Source: Ustulina deusta (Eukaryota; Ascomycota; Sordariomycetes; Xylariales; Xylariaceae). Taken from it: a stretch of DNA of 64,000 bases. The stretch lies in assembly GCA_023159155.1 (NCBI GenBank), contig JAJNNX010000075.1, positions 1 to 64,000 of the forward strand, written 5' to 3'. A program made the position numbers and the translations under genes. Within the stretch, counting starts at the first letter, position 1. Each line of letters begins with the position of its first letter. The notes beneath the pieces were generated by a model. That model had not been told where the DNA came from, did not search any database, and worked only from the letters and a program-made list of their open reading frames with translations. Shown here piece by piece: positions 1 through 13,379 of this stretch.

Positions 1-3000
1 ATTAGGCCTACTAAATAGATTTATAGTTATATTTATATTACTTTAAGTATAATAATAAGTTTTATTATTTTTTTAATATTATATTAAAATTTTAAATATT
101 TAATATTATATAATAAATTATTTAATTATTTAATTTTAAAGGCTATTATTTTGTATAGTTAACCTTTTTTTTAACTTTATTTTTTATATTTACTTTTTTA
201 GTACAATAATAAAAAAAAAAAGATAGCTTTTTTTTATTGCCTATTTTTTTTGTTTAGTTTGCTAATATAATCTACTTATTTAAAAATTTTGCTTTTTGTT
301 ATAAAATATAAAGTTAGAAAGTTAAGTATATTTGTTCTAACTATACTATTATAAAAAAAAATATAATAATTACTAAGTTTAATAATATCTAAAGCAATAT
401 TAATGCTTTATTTTTAATTATAGACTTTTTTGCTTTTAATATTAATATATATTTTATATATAACAAAAATATTATTGTTTAGCTAAATTTTAGTATAAAC
501 TAGATTATATAAATAATTAGCAAGCTAATTTGAATTAATTAATAGCAAAAAGTTAAATAGATTATTTATAATATAGTAGGCATAATATATAATTGTATAT
601 TTATAATAATTTTTACTAAATATATTTATTAGCTTAGTATAAAAGCATAGATCTATAAAAGTATTTAAGGTATTTTAGCAAATATTACTATATATAGCTA
701 TTTATAATAATTATTTAATATGCTTAATTATAAGATTTTATAAAACAAAGCCTTTTTTAATATTAATATTATAAGTATTAATAAGCTATAATACTGGCCG
801 GAAAAGCTAGCAAAATTTTTTAAGGCTATTAATAATATGTTTTTAGATCTTTTGTAAAGTTTTGTAACTAATAAAAAAAGTTAAAGCAATATTAAATGTT
901 TATAAATCGCAATTATAAAAACTTTATAGCAAACGTTTATACTTACTACGCTTATTAAGTAAAAAGTAATAAAATTAAATAGATTTAGGTATAACTAACT
1001 AATATATATTAACAAAAGCAATTTAATAGTTTTAGTCCTAAAAATTTTTTTTTTTTTTTAATGCTTGTTATAATAGAAAAAATAAATAAAAAAAAGTCTA
1101 AAAAGTTTGTAATAATAATAGGTAATATTTATAAAAATAATAACAAAATTGTTAGTCCTAAATTAAGCAAGCATTTAGTAAAACAAAACATAATTTTAAA
1201 CTAAAGCAGTACTAGTAAAAAACGTTTTAATAAAAAACATAATGCTTATTATAATAATAAGAATAATAATAAAGCAGTAAAAAATTTAAAAAATAATGAG
1301 AAACATAAAAAAATAAATAAGTATAAACAACTTGCAGCTAAATAATTATAACCTTAAAAAGAATACCTAAGATAAAAAGATAAGTTTTTATAAATAGCAG
1401 AATATAAGGTTATTTTATAAGTATTATATAAAATTATTAAAAAATATTTAGAATTTTAAACTATATAATTTTAAAACTACTTAATGTTTTATTATTTATT
1501 ATAATTTTTTATAAGAGCTAGTTATATTTAATATAATTTTATAAAGTTTATAATTATTTTATATATTATTATAGATTAAGTTAAAATGTTATAAAGCATT
1601 AAATTAAATATATTTTGCTAACTTGTATAGTTATCTGCCTATTAAATAAATAGATAAGTTATTTTTAGTAATTATTATTAATAGTTTTATTTTATATTAT
1701 TATTAGTTAAAGTATTAAAAATAACTAATATTACTATTTTATTAATAGAACATAATTATTAAGGGTGTTTTATTATAATATATATATTGTATATTAATAA
1801 TAGTTTGTTTTATTAATACTAATACTATTTAAAAACTTTTTTGAAAACTTTATTTGAAAAGCTGTATATAACTAACTATTAATGCACTTTTTTACTACTC
1901 TAACCCTTATAAACTCTATACGTTCCTTCAAACTTTTTAAGTTGTTTTTTTAGTTTTTTGTAGTAATAAAATACTACTTAGTACTTTAATCTAGCAAGGC
2001 AAAATGTATTATAAAGGCTTGGTTTGTTTAGCTAATTTTTTTATAAGTTTTATTAAATGGGATAAAATAAATATTAAAATTAAAGCTATTTTAAATCTAG
2101 TTAAAGTTTTATACTAAAGGTTTAGCACTATCTTGTATTATTTGAGCGAAAATATAAAAGGCTTTATTAAAGTTGTTTTAAATAGTTTTTATATTATTAA
2201 GCCCTAGGTTAAAAATAAAAAGATTACGTTTATTAACTTTAGAGCTAATAAATAAATAAATATATTAGATTTATAAACCTATATTACCTTTCTAAAAATA
2301 AAAACCTATAATAAAAATATATATAAAATTATTATTTTTATTAATTTTAATATTACTTATATAGATCTAGATACAAACGTTTTAGTAAGCTAAAAAAATA
2401 AAAAATAAAGCTTTTTTAGTTTTTGCTTAATTTTGTTATTTTAATAGCTAGAAACGTTAGTAGGGTAAAGAATAATAAAATTATTAGAAATGTTAGCAAG
2501 TTTGGTATGCTTTATGTTACCCGAGGTAGCCTTTATAAGGTTGCAGAATCTGGTTTAAGAAAGTAGTTCGGCTATATCTACAAGCTATTCAAAAAAAATA
2601 AAAAAAGTAAAATTAAATATTTTAACTATAGGTTATTATAAAGTTAAAAGAAATGTTTGCTTAAGTAGTAGTAAAAAGTGATTTATTAAAATTAGTTAGT
2701 ATAGGATATAAGTTTTTAAACTATATAATTTACTAGTGAAGGATTGTAGTTATAGTATATAACTATTGTATGGGTTGATTATTATATAGGTTAATTTAGA
2801 CTAGTTAGTGTTTAAATCAAAGAAAACAGAAAAAGTAACCTTAAAGATAAAAGAATAACTAAATATATTATAATTTAATATATTTAAGCTAGCAAAATAT
2901 TTAGACTATATGATTTTAATATATTATATATTATAACTAAATAAAAAATAAGAGTAATATATATATATAAATTTATAGATCTAATAAAGATGATTTTTTT

Positions 3001-3023
3001 TAATAAAAACTATTTAAATAAAA

Positions 3024-3055
<32 letters not shown>

Positions 3056-5290
3056 ATATTAAGTTTTTATTTAGTTATATATTTTTTATTAATTTAGGTA
3101 TTTTAGAGCTTAGATTAAATATATAATTAAATTGCTTTATATATTATATTTAACTTATTATTAAACTTTTTAATTTATTTAGAACTATAATAAACTAAAT
3201 AGACCGTATAATAGTTATAAAATAGTTAGTAAAACTATTTGTAAGTGCTATAAACTAAATAGGAGATATAATTACTTTAGACCGGAAGTATTTCGGAATC
3301 TAAGTTAGCTATTTGTATATATATATAGCAAATAGCTTATATAGGCTAGATAATCTATATATAGACTAATATATATACTATATTATTAGAATTTTATAGC
3401 TTTTTTAAAACTATATAATTTTAGTTTTAAAAAATAATTAAATAAGAAAAAAAATATATTATTTGTTTTAAAGCTGTATATAGTATAGTATACTATTTTA
3501 TATATAGAATTATTACTAGCTGCTATTTTAAGTTTTTTTTTTTTTTTTAAATCTTAGCTTTTTAATTCTAGTATTATTAAAGCAGTTAAAAGCATATTAA
3601 CCTAGATATAGTACTTATATTTTTTATAAAAAAGTTGTTTTTTTTAACTACTAAATTTTTTTTTAACTATATTAAACATATAAATAGTTATAGTTTTTAA
3701 ATTTTAACATAATTATTAATCCGGACTATTTAATAAATATATTAATAATATTTTATATAATTTTTTAGTAATTTATATAGAACAACTTATTAAAAAAGAA
3801 CTAAACTATATTAAAGTTTGTATTAACGGGTGTTTAGTTTAAGTGCTATAAAATAATGCTATTAAAATTATATTAAAGCTTTTTTTAGAAAGTTTAAAGT
3901 ATTGCAGCAAATTGTTAGTAGATATTATTAGAATTATTTATACTAAATGTTCTAATTAGTTAATTATGTTTATTAAAACTATAACTAATAAAAAGGCAAA
4001 TAATCTAGATAAGCGGGCTACTATTTTTTTGCTAAAGGGAAATAACTATAAATTTTCTAATAAAGGTATAATTGGGCTAAGATTATTTATAAGGCTTGAA
4101 AGTTATACAAAAGTTATAGTAGTATTAAAAAATAGCTAGGTATTATATTTTAAGTTTTGTATTAGCGCTAAAATTCTAACTATTGCTAAGATAAGTAGTA
4201 AAATAAATAAGTAAAACGTTAGTAAGAATTAAGTTAAATAAATAAAAAAGATTATTGCTAAGTGTAATAAAGTAGTTCTTTTTGTTAGATTTCTAAATCT
4301 TAAAAGCTTTATTATAATTAAAATTATTAGTAGTATATAGCATTTTAATAGAATTATTAATTAATATAAAATAAATAGATTTAAAATTAAAATAAATAAG
4401 GTAATTTAAATATAAAGTTAGTATAAAAAGCAATAAACTAAAAGCAAAACTTTTTATTTTAATACTTTTATAAGTAAAGTTGTTTTAATTAAATAACCTA
4501 GTAAACATAACTATAGTTTATTAAAATGTTTAATTAAAAATATTTAAAAAAATACTAATAATATTATAACTTAATAAAGCTAAACTAATAAAAAAGTTTA
4601 TATATTTTAGAAATATTTAATTTATAAAATAGTAACTAGAAATATTGCAAATAAAAAGCAAAGCAATACTAGGTATTTTATAAGTATGCTAAATAACAAA
4701 ACAACTAAAAAATAAAATAAATAGTATATAAATATTATATTTAGCTTGTTTATATTATAAAAGAAAGTGGGAAAACCTTAATATATATATAAATAATAAT
4801 AACTATGCTTTTTATGTCCTAATTTTATAGCTAATAAAGTTTTAAAGAAATATAGAGTTGCTATTTAATAAAAAAAAAAAATAAGTGTATATTTTATATA
4901 TAATTATTTTAGGTGTATTAAAGTGATTTAAAGTTTAATTTTAGTTATAATAAAAAAATAAAAAAATAAAATATATAAAAGATTTTTTAAAAATAACTTT
5001 AGTTTATTATTATAGATTTTTAATATTTATTTTTATAATATATAATATAAAATAATATAAAATATATTATAATAGTAGTTATATTATAGCTTTTATTATT
5101 ATAGGCTTAAATTTAAAATTAATTAATAATAAATAATTAATATATATTAAAAATAATCTTAAAATATAAATAAAAAGACTTTTATTTAGTTTTAGTTTTA
5201 TTTATATATAAAATTAATATAAAAGTAATATAGTTTATTAAAGCTGTTAATTTTAATAATATTTTATATTAATAAAATAAAATAAAATAT
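1..5290. other. AT-rich RIP-type transposon relic, unclassified
   Basis: No frame is open for any useful length on either strand. The composition is almost entirely A, T, AGC and GCT words, with CpA and TpG nearly absent, which is what RIP leaves behind. A slightly less mutated patch lies at about 2440-2600. I found no terminal repeats or readable protein motif, so the element type is not assigned. That it is transposon-derived is inferred from the mutation pattern and from the delimited elements elsewhere in the window. Confidence 0.6.
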
Positions 5291-5440
5291 TTTTAGTTTT
5301 TTAATTTTTTAATTTTTTAATTTTTTAATTTTTTAATTTTTTAATTTTTTAGCTTTTTAGTTTTTTAGCTTTTTAGTTTTTTAGTTTTTTAGTTTTTTTA
5401 GTTTTTTAGTTTTTCAGTTTTTTTAGTTTTTTAATTGTTA
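5291..5440. repeat. 8-bp T-rich tandem repeat (TTTTTTAA/TTTTTTAG)
   Basis: About 18 copies of an 8-base unit, first TTTTTTAA and then mostly TTTTTTAG or AGCTTTTT, with occasional one-base length changes. It directly precedes a second 8-base array and may be a diverged part of the same satellite. Confidence 0.75.
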
Positions 5441-5446
5441 AATTAT

Positions 5447-5842
5447 TTAGTTGTTAAATTATTAAATTATTAAATTATTAAATTATTAAATTATTAAATT
5501 ATTAAATTATTAAATTATTAAATTATTAAATTATTAAATTATTAAATTATTAAATTATTAAATTATTAAATTATTAAATTATTAAATTATTAAATTATTA
5601 AATTATTAAATTATTAAATTATTAAATTATTAAATTATTAAATTATTAAATTATTAAATTATTAAATTATTAAATTATTAAATTATTAATTATTAAATTA
5701 TTAAATTATTAAATTATTAAATTATTAAATTATTAAATTATTAAATTATTAAATTATTAAATTATTAAATTATTAAATTATTAAATTATTAAATTATTAA
5801 ATTATTAAATTATTAAATTATTAAATTATTAACTTATTAACT
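5447..5842. repeat. 8-bp satellite (ATTAAATT)n
   Basis: A near-perfect array of the octamer ATTAAATT, about 48 units, with one visible one-base deletion near 5687. It contains no G or C. Its homogeneity contrasts with the degenerate minisatellites nearby and suggests recent expansion by slippage after the surrounding DNA had already become AT-rich. Confidence 0.9.
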
Positions 5843-6235
5843 TTTTGAATTTTTAATATTTAATTTTAATTCTTATTTTTTTATTTTTAGTTTTTATTTT
5901 TAAAATATTTAATAGTTTATATATTAAAAGCTAATTAAAAAATATATATATAAAATAATAGTTATAAAAATATAAATAGTAGTTTTAAATTAAAGAATAT
6001 AAAATTATTTATATATATTTAAATTAGCTATATAAAAAAAAAATTATTATTTAGTAAAAATAATTATATTATAATTAATTTAATTATATTATAGTAAAAA
6101 TAATATAAAGTTAAAAAAAAATTTAAAAGTTAAAAAAAAAATTAAATTAAGAATTAATATAATTAATAATAAATATAAATATATATAGCTAAATATATAT
6201 ATATATATATTATAGTATTATAAAAAAACATATAA
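5843..6235. other. AT-rich DNA without recognisable content
   Basis: RIP-like AT-rich sequence between the octamer satellite and the 15-bp minisatellite. No open frame or repeat structure was seen apart from short AT runs. Confidence 0.6.
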
Positions 6236-6884
6236 ATTGCTAGTGTTTTTAATATAAATATTATTTACATAAAAGTTTATAATATAGCTTGTTTTAATAT
6301 AACTTATTTTAATATAGCTAGTTTTAATATAGCACATTTTAATATAGCACGTTTTTATATAACTTGTCTAAATTTAGCTTGTTTTAATATAGCTTGTTTT
6401 AATATAGCTAGTTTTAATATAACTTGTTTTAATATAATTTGTTTTAATATAACTTGTTTTAATATAGCACGTCTTAATATAGCACGTTTTTATATAACTT
6501 ATCTAAATTTAGCTCGTTTTAATATAGTATGTTTTAATATAACTTGTTTAAATATAGCTTGTCTAAATATAGCTTGTCTAAATATAGCTTGTTTAAATAT
6601 AGCATGTTTTAATATAACTTGTTTAAATATAGCTTGTTTAAATATAGCTTATTTAAATATAGCTTGTTTAAATATAACACGTCTTAATATAACTTGTTTA
6701 AATATAGTTCGTTTAAATATAGCTTGTTTTAATATAGTTTGTTGCAATATAAATTGTATTAATATAAATTATTTTAATATAATTTGTTTTAATATAATTT
6801 GTTTTGTTATAACTTATTATAATATAACTTGTATTAATATAACTTATATTAATATAAATGGCCTAAATAGGGGTGTTTTTAATA
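6236..6884 (+). repeat. 15-bp minisatellite forming an open pentapeptide-repeat frame
   Basis: About 39 tandem copies of a 15-base unit, AATATAGCTTGTTTT and variants, occupy 6281-6860. Fifteen bases is five codons, and the plus-strand frame beginning with AAT is open from about 6236 to a TGA at about 6882. Each unit reads as Asn-Ile-(Ala/Thr)-(Cys/Arg/Ser/Tyr)-(Phe/Leu), with Leu sometimes in position 2. The layout resembles pentapeptide-repeat proteins (consensus A[D/N]LXX, with N followed by a hydrophobic residue), but the Ala position is replaced by Phe/Leu. There is no ATG at its start, so it is not a functional gene as it stands. It may be a fossil coding repeat altered by RIP, or a minisatellite whose frame is open only because the unit lacks a stop. 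Confidence 0.6.
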
Positions 6885-8640
6885 GTTGTTTTTGATAAGT
6901 ATTAGTAATATAGGTATTAGTAATATAGGTATTAATAATATAGTAGTTTATAATATAGCTATTTTTATATTATTTTAATAAAAGTTGTCTAGATATAAAT
7001 CTTATTAATAAGAGTATTATAAATATACGTATATAAGCGTTATAAATAAATATATATAAATATTATAAATATAGCATAAAAGGTTTATAATATATAATAA
7101 GTAGTATAGTTAATAAAAAATAAACAATATAGAAGCAAGAATATTAAATATTAGGTTTGTAGCTATAATAAATTAATATAAAAATAGCTAAAGATTTTAT
7201 AGAAAACTAGTTAAAGATTTGAATATATTTCTAGTTCTAACAAAGCAAAGGTTATAAATATAAGCTTGTTCTAGCTGCGCTTAATATAAATATTTGTAAT
7301 ATAAATTGTTTAAATATAAATTGTTATTTTTTTAATATATATTAATTTAATGCTATATATATTATATAAGCGTTAAAAATAGGCGTATATAAGTATAGAA
7401 ATATAGTTAATATAATAGGTTTTAATGCAAGTTTGTTAAGTTTTTAAGGCAAGTATTAATAAATATTTTTAATAATATATATATATAACTATTAAAAATA
7501 TATATAGAAAAGCGTTATAAATATAAGTAGTTATTATAGGTTGTATATATATTGCATATAATAATTAATAATAATGTAAGGTTATTTTAAAAGATCTTTT
7601 TTAAATATTATATTAATAGTTTAATATAACTTATATAAATATTATTTTAATACAACTTATTTTGTTGCATATAACAATTAGTATTAAAGCAAAATTGTTT
7701 TAATATATTTTGTTTAAATATTGTATTAATATAACTTATATTAATATAACTTGTTTTAATATTATTTTAATATAGCTTGTCTAAATATTATATTAGTTAG
7801 ATATTGTATTAGTTAGATGTTGTATTAGTTAGATGTTATATTAGTTAGATATTGTTTTGGTTAGGTGTTGTTTTAATATAGCTAGTTCTAATACTTATTG
7901 CTATATAGTTTGTTTTAATATTATATTAATTGGGTGTTATTTTAACTAAATATTATTGTTTTAATATAACTTATTTTAATGTTATATTAATATAATTTAT
8001 TATAATATTATTTTAATATAGCTTGTTTTAATATTATTTTAATTTATTTAGTTTTGTTTTAAAATAGTCTTGTTTTAAAGTAGTTTTGTTTTAAAGTTGT
8101 TTTGTTTAAATATTGTTTTATTGTTTTTATTAAGTATTGTTATATTTAGAAATTATATTAATATAATTTGTTTTAATATATATTTTTAATAATGGTTGTA
8201 AATAAGCGTATACAAGTAGTATAAATTTATATATAAAAATATAGCTAGAAAATTTAGGCTATTAGGTATAATAGGACTATAAATATATTATATATTAGAA
8301 AAGTTATAAAAATATTATATATTGTAAATATAATAAAAAATAAATAAGTTTTTAATAAATATAAATATTTTTTTATAAGTATATATATTATATATAATAA
8401 TTATATTATATTAAGTATATATATAAAAATATTATAAAAATAAAAAATATGTATAGATTGATTAAAAAATTAAGTAAATAATCAAAATTAATAAAGCGTA
8501 GTAGTAAATAGTATGTTAGGTTGTATGTATAGTTATAAATATATAAAGTAATTATAAATATATAGTTAATAAATATATAGAAAATATAAGTATATGTATT
8601 GCGTTGTATGTATTGTATGTATTAATTGATTAATTAATTA
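6885..8640. other. AT-rich DNA with degenerate minisatellite remnants
   Basis: The stretch is AT-rich and without open frames. Around 7620-8060 there are scattered copies of the AATATAACTTGTTTT-type unit, followed at about 7793-7870 by a roughly 16-bp unit containing TATTAGTTAGATG, repeated about four times. These look like decayed continuations of the neighbouring 15-bp array. Confidence 0.6.
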
Positions 8641-9209
8641 ATTGAGTAGGTTAAATAAAAGTATAAAGATTTAGGTAAAGAGGCGTTGGGGCGTAGGCAG
8701 CGATATAGGGGTATATGTTATGCATAGTTAATTAATTGATTGAGTGTATAGGTTGCATAGTTGATTAATTGATTAAGTGTGTAGGTAAGTAGGTAAGAGT
8801 AAGTAGTAAAGGTTTTTGGTATTGGGGCGTAAGCGGCAATATAGGTAAGGAAGTATTAGTCTTGTATACAGCTTTTGCGAATTGGCATACAAGGGACGCG
8901 GGTGTAACGCGGAGTAACAAAAGCACCTAGGTAGACCTACAAGCGCCACATATACTGGCAAAGAACCTTTATTAATTATTTTTGCTAGCGCTAGATCTTT
9001 GCTAATAGTTTACTATAGCTTAATACTAGTTTAAGTAGTATATATTTACTTAAGCAAAGCGTGTTGTATTATTTAGTAGTTTTATAAAGAACAGGGGGTA
9101 GTTTTTTATTGGTTCGCGTTATATGCTAAGGATAACTTAGTAGTTCTTGCGGGCAAAAGTGTAGCTGTTGCGAACCGGAGGGGGGTCTAGCTGCGTCCCT
9201 ATAGCTAAG
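8641..9209. other. Less mutated tract with a duplicated segment
   Basis: G+C is clearly higher here than on either side and CpG steps survive. Two imperfect tandem duplications are visible: TAATTGATTGAGTGTATAGG near 8733 recurs in variant form near 8763, and TTGGGGCGTAGGCAGCGATA near 8686 recurs near 8821. The tract stops abruptly at about 9210, where an LTR-retrotransposon relic begins. No gene was recognised; the only open frame is a short minus-strand one with no supporting features. Confidence 0.5.
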
Positions 9210-12200
9210 GACTTTTAAACCTAAAACAAAAAAAAATCTATATAATAATTCCTAAAAAAAAAAAAACCAAGCTATTATTAAAAAAATTATATAAAACTTC
9301 TAAAATTATTTTTATTAAAATAAATAAAAATAACTAGCTAAAAAAACTTTAAAAAAGCTTATTATAATTAAATTTATAACAACTAAAAATAACTATACTA
9401 AACTATTTAAAAAAATTTTTAAAATAATTAATATTTTATAAAAAAAAAATTTTTAAATTAATTAAGTAGTATTATAAAAAACTTTTAATAATAAACTGAT
9501 TTTATTTTTAAAAAAAAAAAAACTTTTAATATATAAAATTAATATAAAGCTTTTTATTTTTTTAATTATTATATTTAAAAGGGTTTTTTTTAAAAAAAAA
9601 ATCTAAAATTTTACTACTATTATAACTAAAGTTTAATATAGTACTAAAACTTAATAATAAAAAATATATTTTTAGCCCTTATTAATATTATATATTTATA
9701 TAGTTTATTTTATTTAAAAAAAGATTTATAAATAAACTACTAGTTATAAACTTTATTAAATAAAATATAAACTTAAATATTATTTTTATTTTATTTATAT
9801 TTAAACTTAAGTTAATTAAATATAAATTTATAATTAATTATTAATAAAAAAATATATATTTAAAAAATCAAATTATACTAGCTTTAAATATTAGTAGTAC
9901 TATATTTAATTATTATAATATTATTTAATTTGCTAAACTAAATATTATTAAAACTTTTTATAAATTATTATTAATTATAAAAAAATATTTTAATAAAAAG
10001 TTTTATTTTTTAGTTTAAAAATAAAACCTGCTTAATAGCAAGCTTTTATTAATATATAAATCTAAAAACTTCTAAACAAGTTTGCAAATATTTATATAAA
10101 TAATATTTTAATTTATTTTAAAATTAAACAATAGCACTAAACTTATTATAAAAAAATAATTTATTGCTTATATTAAACTAAATATTAAAAAAATATTAAA
10201 AAATTTTATTTTAATATATTAATTATTAATTATTTAAAAATAGTTATAAAAACTAAAATAAAAATTAAAATTAATATTATTAAAATTTAAGCAATTTTAA
10301 ATTAGAACTTTAATAATTTTAAAAATACTAAATTAATTTAGTTATTTTTTAAGTTTTATAATTATATTTATATATTTATTTATTATATTAGTAAAATTGC
10401 TGCTTTTTTAAATTAATTACTAAAAAAAAACAAGCTATTTATAATAGGACTAGAACAAAAATAAACTTTTAAATATATAAAACTACTAGCTTATAAAATA
10501 TTTGTTTTAGTTTTTTTAAGCTTAGCTAACTAATATAAATAAAAATAAATACTTTATATAATATAATAAAAAAAATTATTTAGTAATAATAAAAAAATAT
10601 AATTTAAAAATTTATAAAATATTTTTTTAAAATAATAATACTAACTAAGTAAACTTACTTAATTTAAAACTATAAACTTTTAGTAGTAATACAAACTTTA
10701 AAACATTACTACTTAAAGCTCTTTAAAACTAAATTTTTTATAATAACTAATTATTAAACTTTATTATACTTTTTAAATAAATAGATTTTATTAATATAAT
10801 AAATATATTAAGCTAACTTTTTATAATTAAAGCTAAAAAAACTAAAAAACAAATAATAATATTAGTTCTGCCTAATAAAATATTAAGTTTTATATTAATT
10901 ATAAATCTTTTATTTAATATTTTTTAAAAAGCTAACCTAGTAAATTTAATTAAATAAAAAAACTAGCTATAAGAACTAAAAAATAAAAACAAAAAACTAT
11001 ATATACTTAAGATTATTTTAAATAAAAATTTTTTTTTATATAGTTTTGATTCAAAAAGCTTATATATTTTTAATTATTATATACTAAAATTAATATAAAA
11101 CAATCAAAATATTAAAACAAAAATATTACTAGCTTTATTTAAAATATAATTATAAATAATATATATATAATTATTATAATTATAAAAAAAACAAAATATT
11201 ACAAAACAAAACTTTTAGCTTTTTTTATTTATTATTTATACTAACTATAATATAGCAATATATAATAATAAATAACAAAAATATACTATTTAACTAATAA
11301 AATTATAACTATATATAAATATTTATAAATAAGTTTAGTTATTTAATTATAACTTTATTTAATAAAAAAATAAATACTATAAAATTACTAGCTATATAAT
11401 ATTATAAAAGTTTATATAGATTTTTTAGTATACTAAATATATAAATATTAAATAATATAGAACTATTTATTTTTAAATTTATAGCAATAATTAATAATTT
11501 TATAAGTACTAAGCACTGCTTTAATAGCGTTTATTACCTTTAAACTTAAAAAGCAATAAAATTAATTAATTAAAAACTAAACTAATAACTTTATTTTTAT
11601 ATTAATAAATATTAAAATAATTAAAATATTTATTTTTTTATTTTAAACTTTATATATAATTTTTTATAATATTTATTAATTAATATATTACTACTAAACA
11701 TAATAATAAAAATTAAAACATAAAACTTTTTAATAGTAAATATTAATAAAACTATTATAAATTTTAATACTAAACAATAAATGCTTAAACTAGTTTCCTA
11801 AACTTAAAACGTTTAAAAAATAATATATAATATAGCAACCCTTGCGTAAAAACAATACAAGTTATAAACTAATAAAAAAAAACGCCTAATAGATTTTAAA
11901 ATAAAAAATAAAGTTTTTTTAAAAAAAAAAAGTTTTATAATATAAGTACTAACTACTAGATTAAACTTTTAATTAGTTAGACCTTTTAAAATTCTAAAAA
12001 AACAAAAATTTAACTATATTTTTAATTTATTTAATTTTTATAAAATAAAAAACTTATTTTATACTAACTAATTATAAAAAATAAACAATAACTTTTTATT
12101 TTAATAAATCTAATTATTATTTTTAGCTAAAAATATTAATAATAAAACAAAATTTAAAATTAAACAAATTAAATAATTAAAAGTATATAAAAAAAACAAA

Positions 12201-12693
12201 AAGTTATAATACTAAATTACTTAAAAAAACTATAACTTTAATAATACTTAGTATATAGCTTAAAATTTTTAAAATATATTAATTAAACTTAATTAATTTT
12301 ATAAAACTTATAAAAAAGCCCCTAGATTTTTTATAAAATTATAAAAATAATAATAAAGCAATATAATATAAAAAAACTATATAAATTTAATATTATTAAT
12401 AATTTTAAGTTAAAATTATATTTAAACTTTTGGTTTTAGAAAAAAGTAGTATAACAGTTAGTATAATCTATGTAGTTTTAGCAAAACCTGCAAAAACTCT
12501 AGACTTATATAGCAATAAAATAAGAAGTCTATATATAAACTAACCTAACTTTATAGCTATATATATAAAGTCCATATCTACTTACTTTATAAACTCTGAC
12601 TTTTTTTCTTTCTTTTTTTTTTTTTTAGCTTAAAGTCTTTGTACATAGTATTAATAAACTAGCTATAGAAGCTTTACTCGACTGATCGTAACA
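9210..12693 (+). mobile_element. 5'-truncated LTR retrotransposon, copy A
   Basis: The sequence matches, in reverse complement, positions 52428 to about 55976 of the full-length copy at 52428-58382. It therefore represents the 3' half of the element plus its 3' LTR, in plus orientation. The left boundary at 9210 is abrupt. A purine-rich stretch immediately precedes the LTR at 12450, as expected of a polypurine tract. All reading frames are destroyed. Family assignment (Ty1/copia or Ty3/gypsy) was not possible from readable protein motifs. Confidence 0.75.
12450..12693 (+). repeat. LTR of copy A (244 bp)
   Basis: It starts TATAACAGTTAG, probably TGTAACAG before RIP, and ends CTGATCGTAACA. It contains a long pyrimidine tract near 12600. 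Homologous LTRs lie at 13149-13379 (inverted), 13905-14140 (same strand), 52428-52661 and 58142-58382 (both inverted). A partial copy is at 16186-16270. Confidence 0.8.
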
Positions 12694-13379
12694 GTTTTAG
12701 TTTTAGTTTAAATTTTGCTTTTTTAAATCTTAACTTTTTATTTTTTTTAGATTTTTTTTTTAAATATTAGTTCGTTTAAAGCGTTTATAAAAAAATCTAA
12801 CGTTTAATTTTTTTTTTTTTTGTAAAAAAGAATTTTTTAAAATTATTTAATAATAAAAAGCTAATTATATTTAAAAATTAAAATTATTTTAATTATTTAA
12901 AAACTAAAAATAAAATAAAATTATTTAAAATTAAGTTTTTTATAAATTATTAATTTTTAAATAATATAAAAATTAAAAATTTTATTAAAATTATATTAAA
13001 GTTAAATTTATATTATAAAATATATAATTTTTTATATTAAATATATAACTAAAAAAAAAAGTTTATTTATATTTTGCTAACTATAATAAAATAAAAAATA
13101 TATATTTATTAAATATTTATTAATAAATAATTAATAAGCTTAAACTAGTATTATAATTAGTTAAATAAAGTTTTTATAGCTAGTTTATTAATATTATAAA
13201 CAAAAACTTTAAAAAAAAAAAAAAAAAAAAAAGAAATCAGAGTTTATAAAGTAGGTAGATATAAACTCTATATATATAGCTGCAGAGTTATAAGTTGGTC
13301 CGTGCGTAAACTTCTTATTTTATTGCTATATAGGTCTAGAGTTTTTGCAGGTTTTGCTAAGACTATACTAACTGTTATA
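12694..13379 (-). mobile_element. 5' end of the same LTR element, inverted, copy B
   Basis: This piece matches 57727-58382 of the full-length copy in the same (minus) orientation: its 5' LTR at 13149-13379 and about 455 bp of leader/gag-side sequence. It abuts the 3' end of copy A head to head, so the two cannot be one simple insertion. A rearrangement, or the truncated insertion of one copy into another, is the simplest reading. Confidence 0.7.
13149..13379 (-). repeat. LTR of copy B (231 bp)
   Basis: Reverse complement of the LTR at 12450-12693, with a poly-A tract (13209-13232) where the plus copies have poly-T. It ends ACTGTTATA, the complement of the LTR start. Confidence 0.8.

Noticed and set aside
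1..8640. Possible mitochondrial origin of the AT-rich DNA
   Set aside because: No mitochondrial gene, rRNA or tRNA is recognisable, and the LTR and TSD structures elsewhere point to nuclear transposons modified by RIP.
8773..8961. 62-codon minus-strand ORF in the less mutated tract
   Set aside because: Low-complexity Tyr/Leu-rich translation overlapping the duplicated segment; no gene features.
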